The translations under genes and the position numbers were made by a program. A stretch of DNA of 64,000 nucleotides, taken from contig SNVD02013841.1 in the NCBI GenBank assembly GCA_013180625.2, positions 1 through 64,000 on the forward strand. Reading direction: 5' to 3'. The DNA is from Boswellia sacra. Its lineage: Eukaryota > Streptophyta > Magnoliopsida > Sapindales > Burseraceae. The notes beneath the pieces are model-generated. The model saw only the letters and a list, made by a program, of their open reading frames with translations, was not told the DNA's origin and made no database searches. Below, piece by piece: positions 11,037-20,944 of this stretch (its first letter is position 1; each line of letters starts with the position of its first letter).

Positions 11037-12498
11037 AGGGATATTTACATTTACCCTCCGAGGTTAAGCAAAAATACAAATTCCTCTTTATAAGATTTGA
11101 AATTACAAATTGCCCCTTGATTTTTGAATTTTAACGTTAAATTAAACGGAAAAGGAGGAGAGAGAAAAAATCATACACAATTTTACCAAAATAACCTCAT
11201 GTTCGGTTATTTGATATTAACAATTTACCCCCTGAGATTAAGCAAAAATACAAATTCCCCCTGCATATTTTGAAATTGTAAATTGTTTCCTTATTTTTGA
11301 ATTTTGACATTAAATTTAGTGAAAAAAGATGAGAGAGAGGATAATATATGCTATTCGACCAAAATCCCATCATATAAATACAAACACCTTCACTCACTTT
11401 TTTAAAATCACCTAAACACCCTTACCTTTCTTTCTTCCTCCATCTCATTCTCTATCTCCCCTCTACCAGCAATCTCCACCACCTCTCCCTAGTGCTTCAC
11501 CAGATCTTCCCCCCACACCGCCATCGTCTAGGGGTGACAATTTGAATCATGACACTCGAATATGAAGCGAATACGACACGAACACGACACAAGATTAATA
11601 AATGGGTCGAATTCATGTTGAATGTGTTCAACACGCCAACCAATTTAATGACACGAATAGTTAAATATATATTGTCAATCATTAATATGTAAGCTCATTT
11701 AATGATATAATTTTTACTTTCTTACAACATATATATTATAAACTGAAAATTTTATATATTATAAAGTAAATTAATTTACATAATAGTAAATTGTAATGAT
11801 TTTAATAATTTTTTATACTATAATTATTTATATTCTAAAAATAATTTTAATTGATATAAATATATAGAATATGATATACAATGCATAATAAGATTAAATA
11901 ATTAAGTAAATTATGTTAATTAAATATGATACGATTACAACACGTGAGTGACACATTTAATAACCGTGTCGAATCCCCTTTTCATGTCTTGTCAGGAACA
12001 ATTAAATGGGTCGACACACATGACGTGAATTGCCACCCTCATGATCGTCGTTTCCTTCTCTTCATTGGTGAAATTGCTTCTGTCACAAATTCCTTCTCTC
12101 TCTCCTCTACTAGAACTCACCACCCTCAATTTGGGTTTGTTAATTAAAGCTCGGATTAAAGGATGGGTTCAATTTGGTTCAAATTTACTTTTTATTATTT
12201 ATTCAATAAAGTTTTAAATATTTTTAAATATTATTATTATTAATTATTATTATTGTTTTTATCCTAATTTTTTAATTATTTTTATCCTCAGAATGGGAGA
12301 ATTTGTATTTTCGTTTAACCTCAGGGGGTAAATTGTAAAATATCCCTTAATTTTATCGCATGAGTTTTATTTTCAATAATACCCCAACTCCGTTTAACTT
12401 AACGTCATAATTCAAAAATCAGAGGGTCATTTGTAATTTTAAATCTTGCAGGGGTAATCTAGATTTTTGCTTAACCTCGGGGGTAAATGTAATATCCT
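11037..12498. mobile_element. Non-autonomous long-TIR transposon nested in the hAT-like element
   Basis: About 110 bp at the left (ATTTACCCTCCGAGGTTAAG...) reappear inverted at the right. The immediate flanks are AAATTAAA on both sides (11029-11036 and 12499-12506), an exact 8-bp duplication. A second, inner pair of related inverted repeats starts near 11205 and ends near 12350 (AATTTACCCCCTGAG...), so the ends are duplicated inside the element. Between them lies CT-rich sequence interrupted by another insertion. No transposase is visible. The low-complexity duplication leaves the superfamily open (hAT or MULE). Confidence 0.65.
11529..12041. mobile_element. hAT-like MITE, innermost insertion of the nest
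   Basis: The ends are TAGGGGTGACAATTTG and the inverse of TGAGGGTGGCAATTC, the usual TAGGGGTGGCAA type of hAT MITE terminus. The flanks are CCATCGTC (11521-11528) and TGATCGTC (12042-12049), which match at 6 of 8 positions. The interior is AT-rich with no ORF. Removing it restores a continuous CT-rich host segment. Confidence 0.6.
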
Positions 12499-13027
12499 AA
12501 ATTAAAAATTAATTAACTATACATTGACACGAAATAAATAAAAAATAATAAAATAATATTACTAAAAATATTTAAAGAATGGAGTTATAGAACTTGGAAA
12601 TATATTTAAAAGGAAACTTGATTATAAAAATTTTTGGTAAAACAAATGTTTTGTAATTGTTTTTGGGACAAAAAAATATCAGGCCTAAAAACGGTGCGAG
12701 ATTTATTAAATTTAGAAGTATGGGACCTTAATATTACTAAATTGACTTTTCAGATCTTATTGAATTTGGAGATATGAAAGCCTTGATATGTAACTAAATT
12801 AACATATGGCGTCTTAATATAAATAAATTGACTTTTAGTACATCATTAAATTTGGAGATATGGAACTAAATTGACATATGGCGCCTTAATAAAGCCTATA
12901 ATATAACTAATTGCATATGGGATTGACTAAACTGTGAAGATATGAACTTTATATAGCTGAACTAAAATATAGGGCCTTGTTAAAATTAGGGTCCTAGGCA
13001 ACCGCCTCTGCAGTTGAGCCGGCCCTG

Positions 13028-13331
13028 CGTGTCTGTATGCCCCACACAGAGACAGCGTCGACACTAAAATCATGTTCAAACTGTTCACACGCCACCTGAT
13101 TTTTGCCACGCAATTATAAAATTAATCAGTCGCACAATGATTATCGTAGCAATGAACGTGAATCATGCTCTCTCATTTCGAAATGCACCGTCCGAAAGTC
13201 TACTTTTCACAACATTAAAATATTATTTTACAAATTCTTTCCTATTCATATGTTCATTCCACTTACATTCTCCTCTTAAGTTTCTCCCAATCAACCTTGT
13301 TGTGTGAGTTCAGTAAAGAATAGAGTGAAAA
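13028..13331 (+). promoter_or_regulatory. FRO proximal upstream region and 5' UTR
   Basis: About 300 bp between the end of the hAT-like element and the FRO ATG. It is AT-rich with a CT-rich stretch (CATTCTCCTCTTAAGTTTCTCC around 13255-13288) of the kind common in plant 5' UTRs. I cannot identify a TATA box or an iron-response element with confidence. Anything further upstream has been displaced 2.3 kb by the insertion. Confidence 0.45.
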
Positions 13332-16300
13332 ATGGCTCCTCAAGTGGTGAACAAGCCATCTTCATCTTATGGAGTAATTCACACGGTTCGTTCTGCGATA
13401 AAGCTCCTCTTGATGGTAGTGTTTTTGGGCACTCTCATGGTGTGGTTCATGATGCCCACCAATACATTCAGGCAAAAATGGTTTCTTCATTTGCGTGCTA
13501 AGTATAATTTCAGTTCCTTTTTTGGGGTCCAAGGTTAGTACAGCACACTTGAAGAGATAGCTTTCACACTCTCGCTGTTTTGCAATGGAATAAATCGTCC
13601 ATTGTTTTTTCTGCATCAATTTTTATTTTGTGAGTAATTTTATTATATAGTTTTTAATATATGCAATATCCATGTTTTACACAGGTGCAACACTCTTGAT
13701 TTACACTTTTCCAATTCTCTTCATTGCTGTCGCGGCCTGCATATACCTCCATCTTGGAATCAAACTTAACCACCATACGCTCGAAAGGTAGCCATTTTGT
13801 GTTTTTGCTATTCTTGTTTGGAGGATATCACTCTTCACTTCTGACTATTAATATATATTTTCCACTTTTGGTTTTGAATCAACAGAAGTGATGACAAAAA
13901 GAGTCCTTCGGCATTATGGAGAAGGCCGACGCTGGTTAAAGGCCCTTTAGGGATTGTTTCTGGCATAGAGTTGGCCCTGTTCACGATGTTCATTGCACTT
14001 CTGATTTGGTCTTTCACCATTGACTTGTGCAATAACTTCGCTACAATCACTCCACAATCAGCGGCGGAGGATGGAGTGCAAGTGTAATAACTTCCATCTT
14101 ACCAAATTTGATAAGAATAGCAAAACCTTTTGAATGCAAATATGTAGATAAATATGCTTAATTTTTTATTAATTTCGGTGATGGATTTGACAGATGGGAA
14201 GCCAGGTTGGGCAGTGCAGCACTAAGGCTAGGTATTGTTGGGAACATCTGTCTTTCATTGCTACTTCTTCCCAGTGGCACGAGGCTCATCAGTGTTACCG
14301 CTTTTTGGCTTGACCTCAGAGGGTAGCATCAAGTATCATATGTGTCTGGGGCACATGGTCATGGCTCTGTTCACCGCTCATGGCCTTCTTTACGTCATCT
14401 TTTGGGCCATCACCAACAACATTTCAGAGGTAACAAAACGTATCATCCTTTTAATTAATAACAATAATTGCACACTAAATGGTTTTCCGTTACATCTTCT
14501 CTCTGTTATCATTGACGTTAGACAAACAGATACATATTCCGCCGTTTCTTGTTGCTCTTTTCACTGTTTTCAACTTTTCCAATTGGTAGGTTAATTTCAC
14601 TGTCAGTCTAGCCTTTTTAAGAAACCGAGGGCTGCATTATTGGGCAGTTTTGATAAGATTTGGCAGTCGGGCACCGCCATTCTACTTTGATTCTTGGGTG
14701 TAGAAATTTGAAATGGAAACAAAATGGAAAATAAGATTTGGACTACTCTAAGAAAGTAGAGAAACGCAGCTTCCTGGTAATATGGATCACAAAAATACTT
14801 ACGTGCATTTTTCAACTTGCCAATTAAAGACAAAAGCTGACTATACTACACTATTATGATTATGATTAGTTTTGAGAAATTTGTGAAAATATCTTTATTT
14901 TAGGGAGCCTTTAAAAAATGTCTCCTTTCAAAAATTTATATACTATAATTTTAATTGACTTATGATAATATTTGACAGTTATATCACATAGTATTTGATA
15001 GTATTCAACGATAACTAATATTATTCGATAATATTCAACTCTCAACAAGTAGTATCTAACGCGAGATAAAATACCATAATATACTATTTTTTAAGATCAC
15101 AATTGTTTCTACAATACACTCAAAATAAGTACATTTTCACAAATTTTTCGTTAGCTTTGGTCATCAATTGATGTGCACATTTCAAGTGTGAATGGTTGGA
15201 TTGCTGCTCCTTTACGTCTTATGATTGGACCACAAGTCGACTTCTAAGTGTCTTCTGTTTAGAAATTCTGTTCGTTTGATTATATTGGAAAATATTCTGT
15301 TATGTTTACGTCATCGCTGGTGTGGCAATCTTTTTAAAACCATTTCTCCATGCATAAAATAAAAAGTCCTTGTTCACTTGTAGAGATGATAATTGAGCGG
15401 TTAGGATCATCGCATGGGATTTGACTGGTGGGCTAGGTATCTAGTTTGTAAGTCCAATGTGAAATCGAGATGACACGTGTTGGGTAAGCCGCATCCTTCA
15501 TTTTTGAAGTGAAATGGGCCATTCCACGATGACCGCACCATGAGGTTTGTCTTTGTCCTCGGCCTGCACCTTACAAGCTTGAAGTTGGTGACAACTAAGT
15601 GGACCACGTGCTTGGATGTGTATATTTTGGCCCATATTCAAGAACGCAAGTGACACCACTTGCCCACTGGTAGACATCGTCCAAAAGCTGATGGCAATGT
15701 AGATGCGGGGGCGAGGCCTATCAAAACATTGACCGAGAAATAATAAAATGTTTGGGACCCATTAAGATCACGATGTTTCTTCAGGGATCCTCGTAAACAT
15801 AGAAAGCCTTCCTGAAGAAAAGATAGTTATCAAATGTATGTCCTTCTTCCCCTTACATAAAGGAGATATAAAAATGATTTGTGATTTTTTTTTCAGGAGA
15901 AAGACTTCCCTGCAGTGGATGCACCACGTTGCTGGGCTGATGTGGTGCATCCGCCTAATGGAAAACTAGAAAAGTGGGAGACAAGGACTGCAATATCCAA
16001 TTTTCTAACTTTTTATTGGGCGGATGCACCACATCAGTCGAGCCACGTGGTTTATCCGCTACGTACATTATTGATCATGATCTTAATTTAGAAACTTTTT
16101 TGCTTAAATGATTATCATTTGAAATAAATTAAAAGCTTATACATATCGATAATCGATGTATCAATAATAATTAAGGATTAAAGAGAATAAAAACAGATAA
16201 CTAAATGCAAATTCGAAATAAAAATAAATTAAAAACTCTTTAAACTTTAATCATTCGTAATATAATTATAAAACAATAATATTATTCTTTTTAAATAGCA

Positions 16301-19300
16301 TTTCAAAATTAAAATCTTAAATAATGTTAATTAATTAATGTTTATTAAATGATTAAGTGATTGTATATTGAGTAATGTAAAGGGACTTTTTTTTCATTTT
16401 CCGACCAACATAACGATATGGTTGCAAATCCCAACTTGCAACTAAGGGGACTAGTGTAAAGGAACAATATTATCCCTTTAAAGAAAAGACTTGAATGCCC
16501 CTCTGTGGACAATCTTAATAAGCCTTTTTCGTGGAGAGTGAACACAACAAGGAACTAAATGAGCCGCCTAACCACCTTGTTTCCATGGGATGCCACATCA
16601 GAGTTCACGAATACAAGGAGAGCAATAGAACATATAAGATATGATAAAGTGTACAACACCTTTATAAGAAAAAGGTAGTGGTCCAAGCGGCAGCAAATCA
16701 GCATAGCAGAACAGCTCCACATATCCAACTAGGAGCTTAAACACGATTGGATAAAGACAACAGGCTGGCTTATAACCCAAGAAAGCCCATGCAATCGCTC
16801 ATCGGGCGTGTAACAGACGTCCTAGATTGCGCACATGAGCCAAGGGAAAGGAAACATATCCAGTCAGCATGGAATGAGCGATCCAAATCATTTACACGAT
16901 TCAGGTATGGAGTATTTAAACCATAATAAGGGTTAAGACATGATATGTTGGAATCTGGGTAAGAAATCCTAGGCAGCCGATATTTTTTGATAGTCTTAGG
17001 AATCTCCCAAGGATTAAGTCACTAAGAAAGAGGAATCAATCGTTTCCCCATGTAAAACCACCCTCTTTGATACTGGAAAAGACATATAAAGCATCTATCC
17101 CTCGCCGCGATATTTTTTCGGTTCTTATTCCTTAGTTTTAATCCCTTATTTCAGTGGGTCATTTAATATTCCTTTGAATCCTTGCTAAGGAAATATTAAC
17201 ATGAATGCTGCCGACTTGAACATCAGAGGGGGCACGCTGGAATCCACCAGCGACCCCTAACTTGTTCCTTTGTCTTGCAGTTCATCGTGCTCAAGTGAGT
17301 ACAGGCGAGGAGGTGTTAATTCGTTCCAAGGAAGCATTTAGTCTCCTAGAAAGCAAACAACAGGGAAACGCCATGTGACCAAACTCTAGGGTGACTATTC
17401 AGCAACATTGTAGTACTTCATTGCCTCTCCCGGCACGTTTTGAACTATTAGTGGTGCGATTTTTTAGCATCAACAATTAATATATTAACTTTAAATCAAC
17501 ACATTATTGTATGATTTGAAATCGAATTTTGGAATAGTTGGCATTAGTCATTATATTAACACCGAAGTAATGGATTGTAGTAATTGATTTCATGCAGATG
17601 TTAGAATGGGCTAAAAATGGAATTTCAAATATTGCTGGAGAGCTATCTTTGCTGGCCGGTTTGGCATTGTGGGCAACAACCCTCCAACGCGTACGCTGCA
17701 AGTTCTTTGAGCTGTTCCTTTACACTCATTACCTTTACGTACTTTTCATGGTATTCTTCGTATTTCATGTTGGCGTCTCTTATTCATGCATTATGCTTCC
17801 CGGGTTCTATCTCTTCTTGGTCGATCGTTACCTAAGATTCTTACAGTCACGACAAAGGGTTCGATTAGTTGCTGCCCGTATCTTACCATGTGAAACTCTT
17901 GAACTTAACTTCTCCAAAGCGCCAGGTAAGGTTACTACCGAAGCTGGTTTTGTCTTCTAGTTATTTCGGTTAATGATTTCAACTTATATAAATAAGATGA
18001 TTTTAAAAAATATAAATATATATATGTTCTACCAGGTTTGAGTTATAATGCGACGAGCATTATGTTCATAAACGTGCCAAGCATTTCCAAGCTGCAGTGG
18101 CATCCTTTTACTATTAGTTCTAACAGCAATTTAGAGCCAGAGAAACTCAGTGTGATCGTTAAGAGTGAAGGAAGTTGGTCCCAGAAACTTTATCAAATGC
18201 TTTCATCACCTACTTCAATTGATCGTCTTGAGGTCTCTGTTGAGGGACCTTACGGACCTGCTTCGACTCATTTTCTAAGGTTTATGCCATGCAAGAAATT
18301 AGTGTATATACTTTCGTATGCTTGAGAATTGTTTGGTTAGCATCTTGAAAGTACTTTTATTGTTCATAATATTGAGTAATGATCAATTTTGTAGGCACGA
18401 CAGACTTGTAATGGTGAGTGGAGGCAGTGGCATTGCTCCTTTTATCTCTATAATTCGAGAGCTCATCTACAAAAGCACAACAATCAAATGCAAGACTCCA
18501 CAAGTAATCCTGATTTGCTCATTCAAGAACTCTTCGGACCTGACCATGTTAGACCTCCTAGTTCCAATTACTGGTACCCCAGCTGACCTTTCCATTTTGA
18601 AGATACAAATTGAGGCTTACGTAACAAGAGAGAGACAACCCACGACGGAAAACTCAAAGCTACTTCGAGCCATTTGGTTCAAGCCCCGCGCAAGTGATGC
18701 ACCTATATCTTCCATTTTAGGCCCAAACAGCTGGCTATGGCTTGGCGCAATAATAGCATCATCATTTGGCATTTTCCTTATCTTAATTGGGATTATTGGC
18801 CGCTACTACATCTATCCTATTGATCACAACACCAATAGGATTTTCTCCTACCCTTTGAGATCATTCTTGAATATGTTAATTGTATGTGTCTGCATAGCAG
18901 CGACAGCAAGTGCAGCTGTGATTTGGAACAAGAAACAGAATGCCAGGGAAGCAAAGCAGATTCAGAATAGGGAAGGATCAACTGCAGTTGGATCACCGGA
19001 GTCTTGGTTCCATGATGCTGATAGAGAACTGGAAAACCTCCCCCACCAATCTCTTGTCCAAGCTACCAATGTGCACTATGGGGAAAGACCTGACCTCAAG
19101 AGTAAGTCCTTTTCTAGACCTCATAACATGGCTAGACCATAACCTGAATGGTATTACCTGGGGCTGCTTTATTTCTCCACAAATACTTAATTGGTACTTT
19201 CTTTTAATGGTGAGTGCAGGATTGCTATTTGATTGCAAAGGATCAAGCGTTGGAGTTCTGGTTTGTGGTCCAAAGAAGATGAGGCATGAAGTTGCAACAA

Positions 19301-19359
19301 TCTGTTCATCTGGTCTGGCAGATAATTTGCATTTTGAGTCCATTAGCTTTAGGTGGTAA
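13332..19359 (+). CDS. FRO: Ferric reduction oxidase (ferric-chelate reductase), 8 exons, with a 1-bp frameshift in exon 4
   Basis: Known role: FRO proteins are membrane flavocytochromes that pass electrons from NADPH through FAD and two hemes to Fe(III) chelates (or Cu) at the outer face, before iron uptake. Exons by GT-AG: 13332-13533, 13685-13787, 13886-14083, 14194-14429, 17598-17925, 18036-18279, 18395-19101, 19220-19359. Ignoring the extra base they encode about 718 residues, normal for the family. Seen: an N-terminal membrane helix; histidines in KYHMCLGHMVMALFTAHG (exon 4) and THYLYVLFMVFFVFHVG (exon 5) that fit the heme ligands; FAD motif WHPFTIS (residue ~380); NADPH motif GGSGIAPF (~445); C-terminal CGPKKM (~688). 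The start fits the MMPTNTFRQKW N-terminus of the FRO2/4/5 group. Odd: exon 4 has one extra base near 14264, between ICLSLL and FFPVARGSS, so the standard splice form is out of frame. All splice sites and later motifs look intact, so this is a recent lesion or a sequence error. Confidence 0.92.
14875..15150. mobile_element. Mutator-like MITE in FRO intron 4
   Basis: The left terminus AGAAATTTGTGAAAATATCT is mirrored at the right by the inverse of CGAAAAATTTGTGAAAATGT. The flanks TTAGTTTTG (14866-14874) and TTAGCTTTG (15151-15159) form a 9-bp target duplication with one mismatch, the Mutator signature. The interior holds degenerate GATAGTATTCAACGATAA-like repeats. A related copy is at 49414-49661. 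Confidence 0.65.
15914..16061. repeat. Foldback repeat (about 48-bp arms) in FRO intron 4
   Basis: Arm 1 (about 15914-15961) holds GGATGCACCAC...TGATGTGGTGCATCCGCC. Arm 2 (about 16013-16061) is its imperfect inverse. The arms are separated by about 50 bp and would form a long hairpin in the intron RNA. Its small size and symmetry suggest a MITE; no target duplication was resolved. Confidence 0.6.
16339..17475. mobile_element. Solo LTR in FRO intron 4 (candidate)
   Basis: A 1137-bp segment starts TGTTTATT and ends AGCATCAACA, flanked by ATTAA on both sides (16334-16338 and 17476-17480), the 5-bp duplication of LTR elements. The interior resembles a Gypsy LTR: a GC-richer part with GGGGGCACGCTGG and CCTTTGTCTTGCAG near the 3' end. 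No internal coding sequence is present, as after LTR-LTR recombination. The duplication is AT-rich and the left flank is repetitive, so the left limit is less certain. Confidence 0.55.
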
Positions 19360-19512
19360 TTTGCTCTCATGTGCAACAATGGAGGCAGCCAATCTCTTGA
19401 TTTTAGGGATACTTGGAAGGTGCAATATAAACTTCTTTACAGTCTGGGAAAAAGTTTGTATTTCTCAAGTATAATAGCAGATTTCCTCTCTCATTGCTAA
19501 GTTAACTACGTT
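19360..19512 (+). other. FRO 3' flank, cut by the Copia insertion
   Basis: 153 bp between the FRO stop codon and the Copia 5' LTR. The original 3' UTR and polyadenylation region probably continued at 24663 onward. I see no strong AATAAA signal in the remaining segment, so transcripts may terminate within the 5' LTR. Confidence 0.5.
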
Positions 19513-19961
19513 TGATGCAATGTCTGTTGTTTTTCTGCTGTCTGTCTGCAGCCGTCTTGCTGTCTATTTTCTGGTTGCTGTATTTACACTTATAGTCAGC
19601 CACCTAAAAAAAGCTATTAATACTGATGTGCAGTAAATGTAGAAAAAGCAGGTCATGTAAGTTGTATAAAACTTGAAAAATAAAGCTGAGTGATGAGAAG
19701 CAAAAACAGAGAGCTTAGAGTGGTTCTAAGCTGAGAGTGCAGTGAGGAGAGTGTGTAATCCAAATTCTCTCTAGTGCATTCATTTCTATCCCTCCCCTGG
19801 AGTAGATCATGGATCGAACCACGTAAATTTTGGTGTGTTCTTGTTTATGTTTCTGCACTTAAATTCAGTTTGTATGCTTGCAAGAGAGCACAGAAAATTT
19901 TCAGATTTTCTGCTTCAAGGCAACCTACTCTAGCCACAAATTATCTCCAGATTTCTTCACA
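19513..19961 (+). repeat. 5' LTR of the Copia element
   Basis: 449 bp from TGATGCAATG to TTCTTCACA. Compared with the 3' LTR it is shorter: about 98 bp (CTGCATGCTGTTTTGCTG-type repeats) that follow TGATGCAATGT in the 3' LTR are absent here. Confidence 0.88.
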
Positions 19962-19963
19962 AC

Positions 19964-19975
19964 TGGTATCAGAGC
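19964..19975 (+). other. Primer binding site, initiator tRNA-Met type
   Basis: TGGTATCAGAGC, the standard Copia primer site complementary to the 3' end of tRNA-iMet, two bases after the 5' LTR. Confidence 0.9.
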
Positions 19976-20053
19976 TGAGGTTTAAAGATCTGAAGGTGGT
20001 TTGCTTCAAACAAATAAGGTTTCTCTGCTGAGAGAGAAGATCTTGAAGTTGTA

Positions 20054-20944
20054 ATGGCAAACCAGAAAATGGAGATAGAAAAATTTGATGGAAAGACAGA
20101 TTTTAGTTTATGGAAAATGAAGATTCAAGCATTGCTTGGAAACATGGGGCTTGATGAAGCCTTGGAAGATGAAGAAAAAGTGCCTGAAGATTCAACACCA
20201 AAAAAATGGGCTAAAGTTCAGAAGAATGCTAAGAACACAATCATTCTTAGCTTGGGAGATCAAGTTCTTCGGAAGGTGTCCAAAGAAACCACAGCTGCAT
20301 CAATTTGGAAGAAGCTTGAAGAAATCTATATGGTAAAGTCTCTACCTAATAGAATTTATTTAAAACAAAAATTCTATGGATTTAGGATGGATGAATCTAA
20401 ATCAGTAGATGAAAATATAGATGAATTTACCAAGATAAGTTTAGATCTTGAGAATGTAGGAGTGAAAGTAGAAGATGAAGATCAAGCTGTCATTTTGTTA
20501 AACTCACTGCCTAAAACATATGACCAGCTTAGAGATACTTTGAAGTTTAGCAAGGATACTCTAAGTTTAGAAGGAGTTATTGCTGCAATTCATTCAAAGG
20601 AATTAGATCTTAAGATTGAAGGAAAAAGTTCCAACTCTGGAGAAGGCCTTATTGCTAGAGGAAGAGCTGAAAAAAGAAACTTTAATGCTAAAGGTAGCCA
20701 TGGTAGATCAAAATCTAAATCTAGAGGTAAATTCAGGTGCTTCCATTGTAACAAAGAGGGACATATCAGACGAAATTGTCCTGATAGGAAAGGTAGAAAG
20801 AAAAATGATGCAGCAAAAGATGAAGAGAGTGGCAATGCAGCTGTAGCTTCACAAGGATTTGATGATGCAGAGGTGTTAATGGTGACAGATTTAGAACAAC
20901 ATGGTGATTGGGTTCTAGACAGCGGTTGCACCTTTCACATGTGA
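20054..20944 (+). pseudogene. Copia Gag and start of the protease
   Basis: Opens MANQKMEIEKFDGKTDFSLW, the usual start of Tork/Tnt1-like Gag. The RNA-binding CCHC knuckle CFHCNKEGHIRRNC is intact at about residue 229. The aspartic protease active site appears as VLDSGCTFHM, where DSGA/DSGC are both found in the family. A TGA at 20942-20944 replaces a sense codon right after this site and truncates the polyprotein to 296 residues. As a stand-alone Gag product it is otherwise full length. Confidence 0.85.

Larger units (their letters stand above)
10745..13027. mobile_element. hAT-like DNA transposon in the FRO upstream region (outer shell of a nest)
   Basis: The left end reads CAGTGTCGGCTCAAC and the right end is the inverse of CAGGGCCGGCTCAAC, so about 15-bp imperfect terminal inverted repeats are visible. 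The flanks are CGTGTTTG (10737-10744) and CGTGTCTG (13028-13035), an 8-bp target duplication with one mismatch, as expected for hAT elements. No transposase ORF is present. A second element occupies 11037-12498 inside it. Near 12690-12900 there are diverged copies of a motif built around AAATTTGGAGATATGG...ACATATGGCGCCTTAAT. The insertion lies about 300 bp upstream of the FRO start codon. Confidence 0.7.
14430..17597 (+). other. FRO intron 4, expanded by transposons
   Basis: A 3168-bp intron between GAG|GTAACA and CATGCAG|ATG. The other introns are only about 98-151 bp. Its size comes from insertions: a MULE-type MITE (14875-15150), a foldback repeat (15914-16061) and a solo LTR (16339-17475). 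The remainder (15160-15910) is non-coding sequence in which I recognise nothing. Confidence 0.75.

Noticed and set aside
14235..14594. Independent ORF in FRO exon 4 and intron 4
   Set aside because: Its first part is FRO exon 4 in the shifted frame and it then runs into intron sequence.
18940..19379. Plus and minus ORFs over FRO exons 7-8
   Set aside because: Shadows and read-through of the intron; the exon 7/8 junction gives the conserved FRO C-terminus.
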